This document shows, piece after piece, positions 15,895-23,317 of a stretch of DNA of 64,000 nucleotides. Each line of letters opens with the position of its first letter. Within the stretch, counting starts at the first letter, position 1. Location of the stretch: NCBI GenBank assembly GCA_035633215.1, contig DASQFI010000031.1, forward strand, positions 1 through 64,000. Direction: 5' to 3'. The DNA is from DASQFI01 sp035633215. GTDB taxonomy: Bacteria > Acidobacteriota > Vicinamibacteria > Vicinamibacterales > SCN-69-37. A program made the translations under genes and the position numbers. The notes under the pieces are model-generated. The model did no database searches. It was not told the origin of the DNA and worked only from the letters and a program-made list of their open reading frames with translations.

Positions 15895-16428
15895 ATGAGA
15901 GCCTCAGTCGGACGAAGAGGCGCCACTCCTCGAAAACTCAGAAGGGCTCCGCGGAAGGTGGCCAAGGTGCGACGCCGCCGCGCCGCAGGCAAAAGCACCG
16001 CGCCATCAGTCATCCCGATGCTGTCATATGAAGATGGCATTACCGCGCTCGAATGGCTGGCTCGTGCGTTCGGGTTCCGCGAAGTGTCCCGCCTCACTTG
16101 GCCCGACGGCAGGCTCTCTCACGGAGAGATGAGCGCGGGAGACGGACTCGTCATGCTGGCGTCTCCGACGCCTGATTATCACAGCCCGAAACGGCACCGG
16201 GAAGTTTGCGAACATGCGCGCAAGTGGTCGGCGGTGCCATGGATCATCGACGGCGTGCTCGTCTATGTGAACGATCTCGATCGCCACTTCAAGCGCGCCA
16301 TGGCTGCCGGGGCGACCGTGCTTTCCGAAATCGAGGAAGGGCCACCGGGCCGGCGATACCGGGTGGAGGACCTGGAAGGCCACCGCTGGTTTTTCTTCGA
16401 GAAGGGCGGAGGGAGACACAAAGGATGA
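15895..16428 (+). CDS. VOC-family (glyoxalase/bleomycin-resistance-like) protein
   Basis: The 177-residue protein has a very basic N-terminal tail (MRASVGRRGATPRKLRRAPR then KVAKVRRRRAAGK) before a VOC domain that starts at VIPMLSYEDGITALEWLARAFGF and ends RVEDLEGHRWFFFEKG, with the typical GxxVLSEIEEGPPGRRYRVEDLEG order. The tail may indicate a later true start (GTG or ATG is not available closer than the window of the domain) or a DNA/RNA-binding extension; the tail is rich in Arg/Lys and Ala/Pro. VOC proteins bind metals and small molecules; this PhnB-like type has no certain reaction. The 3' end overlaps the following esterase gene as ATGA, so translation is coupled. Confidence 0.85.
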   Translation: MRASVGRRGATPRKLRRAPRKVAKVRRRRAAGKSTAPSVIPMLSYEDGITALEWLARAFGFREVSRLTWPDGRLSHGEMSAGDGLVMLASPTPDYHSPKRHREVCEHARKWSAVPWIIDGVLVYVNDLDRHFKRAMAAGATVLSEIEEGPPGRRYRVEDLEGHRWFFFEKGGGRHKG

Positions 16429-17276
16429 GACGCCTCGGTCGCGCGGCGGTTGCCCTCACGTTCGTCTCTTCGTCGGTCCTGGCGCAAGGCGACGCCGGGC
16501 GTGCCAGCCAGGCCTCGCCCCTCACGATCGGCGAGACGTTCACGATCGAGTCGAAGATCCTCGGGGAGGCGCGTCGCATCAATGTCTACCTGCCGCCACC
16601 GCCGTACGGTCAGTCGGCGCAGAACGTCCCGTTCCCCGTGCTGTACATGCCCGACGGTGGCCTCGGCGAAGACTTTCTCCACGTGGCCGGACTGGTGCAG
16701 GTGTCGAACTTCAACAGCACAATGCGGCCGTTCATCCTTGTTGGCATTGAGAATACGCAGCGGCGTCGGGACATGACCGGGCCGACTCAGAACGCGGAAG
16801 ACAAGAAGATCGCACCGCAGGTCGGCGGGTCGGCGGCGTTTCGAAGGTTCATCCGCACCGAACTGATGCCGGTCGTCACGTCCCGGTATCGGACGACGAC
16901 GGAGACGGCGATCATCGGCGAATCGCTGGCGGGGCTCTTCATCGTCGAGACGTTCTTCCTCGAGCCGGATCTGTTCGACACCTACATCGCGTTCGATCCG
17001 AGCCTCTGGTGGAATAACCGGGAGCTCGTGACGAAACCGGTTCATCCGTCCGTGGCCAGCGGGACGCGGCAGAAAACGCTCTACCTCTCCAACAGCGACG
17101 AGAAAGAGCTGGCCACCGTGACGCAGCTGCTCGCCGCGCGGCTGCAGAATACTCCTCCCGCGAATTTGAAGGTCTTTTACCATTCGTTGCCCAACGAGAC
17201 GCACGCGACGATCTACCACCCGGCGGCAGTGGAGGCGTTTCGCCGGCTGTTCAAGCCGGCCCCAGCGGGCCGTTGA
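16425..17276 (+). CDS. Alpha/beta-hydrolase esterase (esterase D/IroE-like), exported
   Basis: ATG 16425 overlaps the preceding stop. A signal peptide (RRLGRAAVALTFVSSSVLAQ) precedes a 260-residue esterase D-type domain: RRINVYLPPPP, PVLYMPDGGLGEDF, nucleophile Ser167 in IIGESLAGLFI, DPSLWWNN, and His near residue 267 in NETHATIYHPA. Related enzymes cleave acyl esters or siderophore trilactones; no iron genes are nearby, so the substrate is open. The gene is translationally coupled to the VOC gene, giving a two-gene unit. Confidence 0.88.
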   Translation: MRRLGRAAVALTFVSSSVLAQGDAGRASQASPLTIGETFTIESKILGEARRINVYLPPPPYGQSAQNVPFPVLYMPDGGLGEDFLHVAGLVQVSNFNSTMRPFILVGIENTQRRRDMTGPTQNAEDKKIAPQVGGSAAFRRFIRTELMPVVTSRYRTTTETAIIGESLAGLFIVETFFLEPDLFDTYIAFDPSLWWNNRELVTKPVHPSVASGTRQKTLYLSNSDEKELATVTQLLAARLQNTPPANLKVFYHSLPNETHATIYHPAAVEAFRRLFKPAPAGR

Positions 17277-17368
17277 TCGGCGTAGACTCCCACCTGAGAT
17301 CCGGTGTCGCTCATCGCTGATCCGATCGTCGAGCCGGGCGAGTGAGTCGAGCTGGCCGGGACGGTGAC

Positions 17369-17881
17369 ATGGACCTCAACATTCGAGATGTCGTCCCCGC
17401 CGACGCTGAAGCGATCGTCGCGATTCTCAACCCGATCATCGAGGCGCGGATCCATACCGCGTTCGCCGCGCCATTCACGGTCGATGCCGAGCGCGACTAC
17501 ATCGTAGAGTTTCCGGCGCGCGGCGTCTGGAAGGTCGCCGTGCGGCAGTCGGACGATCGCGTGGTCGGCTTCCAGGTGCTCGAGCCGTTCGGACCGTTCA
17601 CGAACGCCTTTGATCACGTCGGGACGCTCGGGACATATGTCGACCTCGAACAGCGGCGCATGGGAATTGCGAAGGCGCTGTTCGCGGCCACGTTCGCCGC
17701 GGCCCGTGAGAAGGGCTATGAAAAGCTCTTCACCTTCGTCCGGGCCGACAACCCGGTCGCGCTGGCGGTCTACCGCGGACAGGGATTCGAGGTCGTCGGG
17801 CGGGCGCGGAAGCACGCGAAGATCGACGGCCGCTACATCGACGAAATCCTGATCGAAAAACTCCTCGACCCGCCAAACTGA
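17369..17881 (+). CDS. GNAT-family N-acetyltransferase
   Basis: ATG 17369 gives 170 residues with the complete GNAT fold: DLNIRDVVPADAEAIVAILN at the start, the acyl-CoA segment GTYVDLEQRRMGIAKALF (a variant of the V-x-x-x-x-R/Q-x-x-G-x-G/A loop) and the C-terminal ADNPVALAVYRGQGFEVVG strand-helix. The order resembles phosphinothricin/aminoacyl acetyltransferases and RimI-like proteins. The acceptor is unknown. It is monocistronic, 55 bases upstream of the marR gene. Confidence 0.88.
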   Translation: MDLNIRDVVPADAEAIVAILNPIIEARIHTAFAAPFTVDAERDYIVEFPARGVWKVAVRQSDDRVVGFQVLEPFGPFTNAFDHVGTLGTYVDLEQRRMGIAKALFAATFAAAREKGYEKLFTFVRADNPVALAVYRGQGFEVVGRARKHAKIDGRYIDEILIEKLLDPPN

Positions 17882-17890
17882 CCATGGGGG

Positions 17891-17938
17891 TTGACGCTTG
17901 ACAACTGCTGGGCATATACTTGATATATCAAGTATATG
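17891..17938 (+). promoter_or_regulatory. Promoter and perfect 26-bp MarR operator overlapping the marR start codon
   Basis: A sigma70-like promoter, TTGACG (17891-17896) and TATACT (17915-17920) with an 18-bp spacer, drives the marR-like gene. A perfect palindrome runs from 17913 to 17938, with half-site CATATACTTGATA and its exact complement, so it covers the -10 box, the predicted transcription start and the ATG at 17936-17938. Bound repressor would block both transcription start and elongation: strong autorepression is expected. Confidence 0.8.
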
Positions 17939-18373
17939 GACCTGACTTCCACGAGCGCCGCTCTCGAGTTCTGCGTGTCGCTCGCCAAAGTCCACGCGCG
18001 GCTCGCCCGCCGGTTCGACGGACGCCTGGGATCGTGGCACGGGATCAGCTTTGCCGACTTCGTCGTGCTGCTGCACCTCAGCCGCGCGCCCGGCGCACGG
18101 CTCCGCCGGGTGGATCTCGCGGCGGAACTGGGGCTGACGGGATCGGCCGTGACGCGCGCGCTGATTCCGCTCGAGAAGATCGGGCTCGTCAGGCGCGAAC
18201 CGGATCCACACGACGCGCGGGTGGGCTACGCCGTGCTGTCGAAGAGCGGGCATCGGGTCGTTCGGGAGGCGCTGGAATCGGCCGAGCTGATCAGCCAGGA
18301 GGCCGTGCCGATCGAGAGCGCGCGACAGTTCGCCGTCCTGAACCGGGTGGTCCGCAGGCTGGCCGCGGACTGA
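17936..18373 (+). CDS. MarR-family transcriptional regulator
   Basis: ATG 17936 gives 145 residues. Helices for dimerisation lie at both ends; the winged helix-turn-helix is RRVDLAAELGLTGSAVTRAL then PLEKIGLVRREPDPHDARVG, including the D-x-R wing tip (residues about 93-100). No extra ligand domain is present. The palindrome over its own start predicts tight autoregulation. The gene that follows is a broken acetyltransferase, so the former regulated partner may have been lost; the divergent or upstream GNAT gene at 17369 has no matching operator. Confidence 0.92.
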   Translation: MDLTSTSAALEFCVSLAKVHARLARRFDGRLGSWHGISFADFVVLLHLSRAPGARLRRVDLAAELGLTGSAVTRALIPLEKIGLVRREPDPHDARVGYAVLSKSGHRVVREALESAELISQEAVPIESARQFAVLNRVVRRLAAD

Positions 18374-18380
18374 TGGCCGG

Positions 18381-18771
18381 ATGACACCGCAGATCCGCCG
18401 CGCCACAGCGGACGATACCGGAACGATCGTGAGGATCCTGATCGCCTCGAAGGAGGCGTCGTTTCCCGACACCATCGACGACCACGATCGCGACGTGGAC
18501 TTCTGGACGCGGCGCTGGCACGGCTACATCACGCGTGGCAGCCAGGCGCAGAAATCGCTCGGTGACGGCTGGGTGCTACGACGAGAACAGCCCGTACACG
18601 CGCTTCTACATGAAATACGGGGCGGTCGAGACGCGGCCCAATTCGGCGTGGGCCATCTGGCACGACATCGGGGCGCTCGCGGCGCAGCTGCCCCACCCAT
18701 CGGATTCCCTCATGACCGACCTGCGAAAGGGACGATCTTCATGGCTCGGAATGTCGTGGCCTCGGCGCTGA
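18381..18771 (+). pseudogene. GNAT acetyltransferase gene with an internal deletion
   Basis: ATG 18381 opens QIRRATADDTGTIVRILIAS and runs to GSQAQKSLGDGWV, the N-terminal third of a GNAT family. The sequence then jumps to CYDENSPYTRFYMKYGAVE and NSAWAIWHDIGALAAQL, the C-terminal third of the same family, in another reading frame. The central part, which carries the acetyl-CoA binding loop, is absent; the join lies near 18565-18575. The gene cannot make an active enzyme. It starts 8 bases after marR and was probably once in its operon. Confidence 0.8.
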
Positions 18772-18784
18772 CTTGGAGTCGCGC

Positions 18785-19303
18785 GTGACCATCATTGTTT
18801 GTCCGCTGTCCAGGGTCGATGAGCTGGTCGAGCAGCACCAGCCGAGCCGCGTGATCAGCCTGCTCGACCCGGATTTCACGTTTCCCGATCTTGGCCCGGC
18901 GTACGACGGCAGACATCTGCGGCTTCGGTTCCACGACGTTCACGAGGCGGCCGACAACGAGATCGCGCCAGCCGCCGAGCACGTCGAGTCGCTGCTCGCC
19001 TTCCTCGGCGGGACACAGCCCGGCGAGCATCTCCTGATTCACTGCCGCGCCGGCATCAGCCGATCGACCGCGGCGGCGTTCATCGCCGCGTGTTTCCTGA
19101 ACCCCGACGTGCCGGAACTGGATCTGGCCGTCGCGTTGCGCCGAGCAGCGCCGCTGGCCAGGCCCAATCAAGTCCTCGTCGCGCTCGCGGATGCGGCCAT
19201 GGCCAGAGACGGGAGGATGAGCGCCGCCATCACCGCCACCGGCCGCAATCTGCCGTGGACAGGCGCGAACGAAGGCGACGTCTTCGAGATGCCGGGAACA
19301 TGA
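18785..19303 (+). CDS. Protein tyrosine/dual-specificity-like phosphatase
   Basis: From GTG 18785 the protein has 172 residues. It has the Cys-x5-Arg active loop HCRAGISRSTAAAFIA with Cys87 and Arg93, preceded by HLLIHC as usual, and a possible general acid Asp in RFHDVHEAA (about 51). The small size and the IITAxxSR-like start fit the bacterial 'tyrosine phosphatase family' of about 170 residues. It would act in the cytosol on phosphotyrosine or other phosphoesters. A TTG at 18773 is an alternative start. Its last codons lie within the first copy of a 40-nt repeat. Confidence 0.85.
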   Translation: MTIIVCPLSRVDELVEQHQPSRVISLLDPDFTFPDLGPAYDGRHLRLRFHDVHEAADNEIAPAAEHVESLLAFLGGTQPGEHLLIHCRAGISRSTAAAFIAACFLNPDVPELDLAVALRRAAPLARPNQVLVALADAAMARDGRMSAAITATGRNLPWTGANEGDVFEMPGT

Positions 19304-19425
19304 AGGCAGTGAAGGGGTGAAGGTCATGAAGACAGGCGGGAACATGAAGATACTGAAGGGGTGAAGGTCATGAAGACGAGCGCTTGTCTTCATGACCTTC
19401 ACCCCTTCACGGTCTTCATGTTCCC
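19294..19425. repeat. Three copies of a 40-nt module, two direct and one inverted, forming a long hairpin
   Basis: Copies at 19294-19333 and 19338-19377 are direct repeats (GGGAACATGAAG, then GTGAAGGGGTGAAGG or CTGAAGGGGTGAAGG, then TCATGAAGAC); the copy at 19386-19425 is inverted. Copies 2 and 3 can fold with a 24-bp perfect inner stem and an 8-nt tip. The pattern is that of a dispersed palindromic intergenic repeat. It follows the phosphatase stop and could also end transcription, although no T-run follows. Confidence 0.85.
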
Positions 19426-19540
19426 AATCAAGGAAACCGTCTGCCGTTCCTGAGCCCTGGTGCGCGCGACATCGACGGTACGGCTGGTGTGGTCTTTGCT
19501 CTTCATGTCACGGGCGACTCCTCGAACCCGGGAGGGTTTT

Positions 19541-19990
19541 ATGTTTCGGCACGTCTCCATCGTCCTGCTGGCCGTCGGCCTGGTGGTCTCGAGCGCCGCC
19601 TGCCTCGGCACCGTGAGGCTGCAGCAGACGCTGTCGCCGGCCTTTGGCGATCTCACCACCGTCAAGCTCGTCGAGCTCGTGGACGACTCGGGCGTGGTAC
19701 TGATGCGCGGGACGTTCAGCGCACCCTCAACAGACGGCGGCAAGATCGAGCGCACGGCCGAGCTCACGCGTCCGAAGAACAACGAGCCGATGGGCGAGGT
19801 CGAGATCGACGTCGATCGCAGCACCAACGTCTCCGAAGAAGAAGTGAACGTCAAAGCCAAAGACCTCCCTTACCCGGCCAGTCTGAAGGTGAAGGTGGAC
19901 GGCCTCGAAATCGCGGCGTTCTCGACCACGAAGGACGGCAAGGTCGATCTGCGCGTGTGGCGCCGGGTCACCGCCAAACCGTCGCGGTAG
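19541..19990 (+). CDS. Small lipoprotein of unknown function
   Basis: ATG 19541 is preceded by GGGAGGG (19530-19536). The protein has 149 residues and a signal sequence FRHVSIVLLAVGLVVSSAAC with lipobox SAAC, so it is lipid-anchored. The mature domain is beta-rich: LSPAFGDLTTVKLVELVDDS, MGEVEIDVDRSTNVSEEEV and LKVKVDGLEIAAFSTTKDGK, a pattern typical of secreted immunoglobulin-like or all-beta domains of Acidobacteria and Planctomycetes. The last strand carries basic residues. The following SRPBCC gene starts 7 bases later, so the two are probably cotranscribed. Confidence 0.75.
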   Translation: MFRHVSIVLLAVGLVVSSAACLGTVRLQQTLSPAFGDLTTVKLVELVDDSGVVLMRGTFSAPSTDGGKIERTAELTRPKNNEPMGEVEIDVDRSTNVSEEEVNVKAKDLPYPASLKVKVDGLEIAAFSTTKDGKVDLRVWRRVTAKPSR

Positions 19991-19997
19991 CGGTCTG

Positions 19998-20408
19998 ATG
20001 GCTTCGATTCATCGACAGATCGAGATCGACGCCGCGCCGGAGACTGTCTGGAACGCGCTGCGCGATGTCGGAGCGCTCCATCAGCGGCTGGCGCCGGGCT
20101 TCGTGACAGATGTCCGGATGGAAGACAACGGGCGAGTCCGGGTAGTGACGTTCGGCAACGGGCTCGTCGCGCGGGAATTGATTGTGGATCTGGACGAACA
20201 GACGCGCCGGCTCGCCTGGTCCGTCGTCGGCGGCAAGATGACGCATCACAATGCGTCCGCCCAGGTGTTTGCCGACGCCGGCGGACGCAGCCGCTTCGTC
20301 TGGATCGCCGATCTGCTGCCGGATGAAGTCGCACCCGGCGTCGCCGCGATGATGGATGAGGGGCTCGACGTCATCAAGCGCACGCTCGAAAACGGCACGC
20401 GCCGCTAG
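19998..20408 (+). CDS. SRPBCC-family (START/Bet v1-like) protein
   Basis: The 136-residue protein has the polyketide-cyclase/dehydrase-type helix-grip pattern: an initial strand IHRQIEIDAAPETVWNALRD, a central RVRVVTFGNGLVARELIVDL, FVWIADLLPDE and a long C-terminal helix (VAAMMDEGLDVIKRTLENG). Such proteins bind small hydrophobic ligands in a cavity; the function of this one is not predictable. It has no signal peptide and is cytosolic. It is convergent with the SUI1 gene on the other strand. Confidence 0.88.
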   Translation: MASIHRQIEIDAAPETVWNALRDVGALHQRLAPGFVTDVRMEDNGRVRVVTFGNGLVARELIVDLDEQTRRLAWSVVGGKMTHHNASAQVFADAGGRSRFVWIADLLPDEVAPGVAAMMDEGLDVIKRTLENGTRR

Positions 20409-20426
20409 ACGGCTCTGACCGCCGCG

Positions 20427-20777
20427 TCAGCCGGCAGTGACTTTCTTCACACCGCGCTTCGCCAGGAGTGCCGGCAGGCGCTTGCGGTGATCGCCCTGGA
20501 GCACGAGCGACGTGCCTTCGACGCTGCCTCCGCAGCCGAGCGCGGCCTTGAGGGCCTTCACCCAGACGTCGCGCTCGGCGGCGCCAAGATCAAGGTGCTC
20601 CACGACCGTGACTTCCTTGCCCTTCCGGCCGGCGCGCTCGAGGCGCACCACGGCGCGGGGGATCGTCTTGACCGGACGGTCGATCGGTTCGGGCGCCGCG
20701 TGCGGCTCGGGCTCGGGGAGGGGCGCACCGCGAAGACGACCGAGCACTTCGAACGGGTTGTGAAAGGGCTTCGACAC
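20427..20777 (-). CDS. SUI1/eIF1-like translation initiation factor (YciH family)
   Basis: The 116-residue protein has a Pro-rich N-terminal 40 residues and then the SUI1 domain: RAVVRLERAGRKGKEVTVVEH, then KALKAALGCGGSVEGTSLVLQG and DHRKRLPALLAKRG. LGCGGSV and the QGDHR block are the family signature. YciH proteins bind the small ribosomal subunit and affect start-site fidelity in bacteria. The gene faces away from the OXA gene, with 107 bases between starts. Confidence 0.9.
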   Translation of the reverse strand: MSKPFHNPFEVLGRLRGAPLPEPEPHAAPEPIDRPVKTIPRAVVRLERAGRKGKEVTVVEHLDLGAAERDVWVKALKAALGCGGSVEGTSLVLQGDHRKRLPALLAKRGVKKVTAG

Positions 20778-20884
20778 GGCTCCGAAGCAGGCACGCTATC
20801 ATGGCCGGCCAGTGCGTTCGCCAACAATGCCGAAGCTGGTTCTCCAGCCATCGAAGAACTCGTCCACCGCGAAACACGCGCATC

Positions 20885-21727
20885 ATGCCGGTGAATCGTC
20901 ACGTCGTCTCGCTCGCTCTCGCGTCGTTCTTTCTGGCGCTGCCGGGCGTGCAGCGCGCGGCGGCGCCGGCGACCGGTCAGCAGACGCCGATTTCGACCCG
21001 CTCGTGTTTTCTCTTGTTCGAGCTCGGCGTCGGGCAGGTTCGCAGGCGTCCGTCGGACGCTTGCCAGACTCGGCTCACGCCCGCGTCCACATTCAAGGTG
21101 CCGCATGCGCTGGCCGCGCTCGATGCCGGGATGATCGCCGGTCCGGACGAACAGATGCCGTTCGTCGATGGCGGTGGTCAGTATCCCGAATCGGCGCGCC
21201 GCCAGCACACGCTCGCAACCGCTATCCGGCACTCGGTGTTGTGGTACTTCCAGCGTGTCGCCGAACGGCTCGGCCCGGACCGCGAGGCGGCGTACTTGCG
21301 CAAGTTCGGCTTCGGCAATATGGACTCGACGAGCCAGCTCACGACGTTCTGGATTGGCGGCTCGCTGCAAATCTCGCCCGAAGAGCAGCTCGCGTTCTGG
21401 CTGAAGCTGTACCGCAACGAGCTTGCGGTGTCGGCCCGTGCCCTGGAACAGGTCAAAGCGCTGCTAATCCAGCCGGATGGCGTCATCGTCAACGCGGCTG
21501 GAGAACAGCCGTTCGCCCGGCCATGGCGCGCGAACACGACCGTCAGCGCGAAGACAGGGAGCGCGACGGACCGATCCGGACAGGCCGCCCGCTGGTTGGT
21601 GGGCTACGTGACACAGGCGAACCGGTCGTTCGTATTCGTCAGTTGCGTGATCGGCCCACGCGATCTCGCAGCGAACGCGGCGATCGATCTCGCGGCGCGA
21701 TCGCTCCGCGAGGAGGGCGTCATCTGA
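20885..21727 (+). CDS. Class D beta-lactamase (OXA-like), exported
   Basis: ATG 20885 gives 280 residues with a signal peptide (residues 1-26). The class D set is present: S68-T-F-K71 in PASTFKVP, S117-V-L in HSVLWYF (usually SxV), F143-G-N145 (the YGN box, with F as in many OXA), W156 in TTFWIGGSL and K223-T-G225 in SAKTGSA. With K71 carboxylated, such enzymes open beta-lactams; the SVL variant may lower activity. BlaR-type sensors have the same fold, but here there is no transmembrane domain. It has no neighbours linked to resistance or mobility. Spectrum cannot be read from the sequence. Confidence 0.9.
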   Translation: MPVNRHVVSLALASFFLALPGVQRAAAPATGQQTPISTRSCFLLFELGVGQVRRRPSDACQTRLTPASTFKVPHALAALDAGMIAGPDEQMPFVDGGGQYPESARRQHTLATAIRHSVLWYFQRVAERLGPDREAAYLRKFGFGNMDSTSQLTTFWIGGSLQISPEEQLAFWLKLYRNELAVSARALEQVKALLIQPDGVIVNAAGEQPFARPWRANTTVSAKTGSATDRSGQAARWLVGYVTQANRSFVFVSCVIGPRDLAANAAIDLAARSLREEGVI

Positions 21728-21753
21728 CAGGTTGCTGAAAGAACCAGCACCCT

Positions 21754-21781
21754 GAACTTCAAACTTCAAACTTCAAACTTT
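21754..21781. repeat. Short tandem heptamer (AAACTTC) run
   Basis: Between the OXA gene and the next gene there are about three and a half copies of AAACTTC in a row. It ends in TTTGAAC, which pairs with GTTCAAA-like sequence in the run. It is likely slippage-prone filler DNA with no known role. Confidence 0.6.
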
Positions 21782-21825
21782 GAACTAAAGACACTGATCG
21801 TTTTTTCGTTAAGAGCCCTGCTCCA

Positions 21826-23142
21826 CTACTCTTTCATTCCCTTGAACGTGAACTTCTGCGCGCGGAATCCGGCGTCCACCGCTTCGCCGGCGGCGTTCTT
21901 CACGGACGGTCCGGCGGCCTCGGCGACGAAGATGTTGCCCGACGGATCCACCGAGAGATTGTGCGGACGCCCGAGCTGACCGGGACCGACGCCCGGCCCA
22001 CCGAACTCGCTCACAACCTCCAGATCCGAGCGTCGCAGCACGGTGATGAAGTGCGATCCGCCGTCGGCGACGTAGAGGTACGTCTGCGGCACGTCGTGCG
22101 AGAAGCCGACGGAGAACGCCGCCTCGTTGCCGCACGGACGCTTGGGCGTCCAGGTCGCCTGTTCTTGCGGACCACAACGGGGCCGCAGGATGCGCTCGCT
22201 CACGTACTCGCCGTTCTGCCTGAACACCTGGACGCGGTTGTTCGCGCGATCCGCGAGATAGACGAGACCGTCGCGCGAACCAACGATCCCGTGCGGAGTG
22301 GCGAATTGCTGCGGCGGTTCGGCTGGTGGCGGTCCCGCGGCCTGGCCGCCGCCGCGGCCGCCCTGTTCGCCACGACCCGCGGCGCCGGCGGCACCACCAG
22401 CAGCCGCCCCGCCGCCACCACCGGCGGCTCTCCCACCGGCGGCACCACCCGCGGCTCCAGCAGCGGCGCCGCCACCGGCCGCACCACCCGCGGCGGCTCC
22501 GCCCGCCGCGCCGCCGCCGCGTCGCGCCGGATCTTCCGGACGTTTCCCATACGCGCCCCAGTGACGCAGATATTTCCCTGTCGCGCCGTCGAAGACGATG
22601 ATGCGGCGGTTGCCGTAACCGTCAGCGACGAACACTTCGTTATCCGTCGGGTCCACCCAAATCTCCGACGGGCGCCCCATGAGCGTGGTGTCGTTGCTTC
22701 CGCCAGTCTCGTTGTATTTGCCGATGACGAGCACGACCTGTCCGGTCCGCGAGAACTTCACCGTCAGGTTGCTCTCGCGTGCGTTCGTCCAGACGAAGCC
22801 GTTGTGATCCACGAACATGCCGTGGATCGTGCTCCAGTTGCCGTCCGGCCCCCGCGCGTCCCACGACTGCACGAGCTTGCCCTGTGGATCCCACTCGGTA
22901 ATCCGGCTCCGGCTCGAGGTCCACACATGACCCTGGGAATCGGCGAAAATGCCGATGACCTGCCCCCACGACCAGTCGGGCGGCAGCATCGGCCACGTCG
23001 GATCGGGTTCGAAGACGGGCACGCCGGCAAGCGCGGGAACGGGCTGAGCCGCTCCGGTCTGCGCGCTCGAGCCGGACGTGAGCGCGGCGACGCCAAACAT
23101 CAGGGCGGCGCTGAGGGTGAGCCTGCGGAATCCTCTCGTCAT
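21826..23142 (-). CDS. Secreted NHL-repeat beta-propeller protein with a Gly/Ala-rich insert
   Basis: The 438-residue protein has a signal peptide (residues 1-28) and six NHL-type blades, e.g. IGIFADSQGHVWTSSRSR, IHGMFVDHNGFVWTNAR, PSEIWVDPTDNEVFVADGYG and PHNLSVDPSGNIFVAEAAG. The blade pattern matches the peptidyl-alpha-hydroxyglycine alpha-amidating lyase-like family, usually without proof of that reaction. Between blades three and four lies an insert of about 70 residues (207-279) made almost only of Gly and Ala with a few Arg, then Pro. Such inserts are frequent in secreted proteins of this phylum. The gene shares a divergent promoter region with the esterase gene. Confidence 0.88.
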   Translation of the reverse strand: MTRGFRRLTLSAALMFGVAALTSGSSAQTGAAQPVPALAGVPVFEPDPTWPMLPPDWSWGQVIGIFADSQGHVWTSSRSRITEWDPQGKLVQSWDARGPDGNWSTIHGMFVDHNGFVWTNARESNLTVKFSRTGQVVLVIGKYNETGGSNDTTLMGRPSEIWVDPTDNEVFVADGYGNRRIIVFDGATGKYLRHWGAYGKRPEDPARRGGGAAGGAAAGGAAGGGAAAGAAGGAAGGRAAGGGGGAAAGGAAGAAGRGEQGGRGGGQAAGPPPAEPPQQFATPHGIVGSRDGLVYLADRANNRVQVFRQNGEYVSERILRPRCGPQEQATWTPKRPCGNEAAFSVGFSHDVPQTYLYVADGGSHFITVLRRSDLEVVSEFGGPGVGPGQLGRPHNLSVDPSGNIFVAEAAGPSVKNAAGEAVDAGFRAQKFTFKGMKE

Positions 23143-23183
23143 CGGGGGCTCCTGGCGAAGTCGGGCACGTGATGTCCGGGTAG

Positions 23184-23289
23184 TCTAGAGCCGTTCTCAC
23201 TTCCGCGTAGAGCCAAACCGCTCGAATCGCGGACAGATGGGCTGATTCTGTCCGGCGGGCCGCTACAGGAAAGTGAGAACGACTCTAGA
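23184..23289. promoter_or_regulatory. Divergent pair of matching promoter-like elements
   Basis: The sequence TCTAGAGCCGTTCTCACTT (23184-23202) is the complement, in 18 of 19 positions, of AAGTGAGAACGACTCTAGA (23271-23289). Each copy reads towards its own gene, 41 and 28 bases from its start codon. The layout GGAA(A)GTGAGAAC then CTCTAGA is like an ECF-sigma -35/-10 type, but the factor is unknown. Coordinated expression of the propeller protein and esterase is likely. Confidence 0.55.
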
Positions 23290-23317
23290 TCGGCACAAAC
23301 CCGTGAGGGGAGATGTC

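Noticed and set aside
19294..19425. CRISPR-like repeats
   Set aside because: Only three copies, one inverted, with 4- and 8-base gaps; no spacers.
9574..21727. An antibiotic-resistance island (B3-like enzyme, OXA, GNAT, DinB)
   Set aside because: The genes are spread over 12 kb with house-type neighbours and no mobility genes; each family has many non-resistance members.
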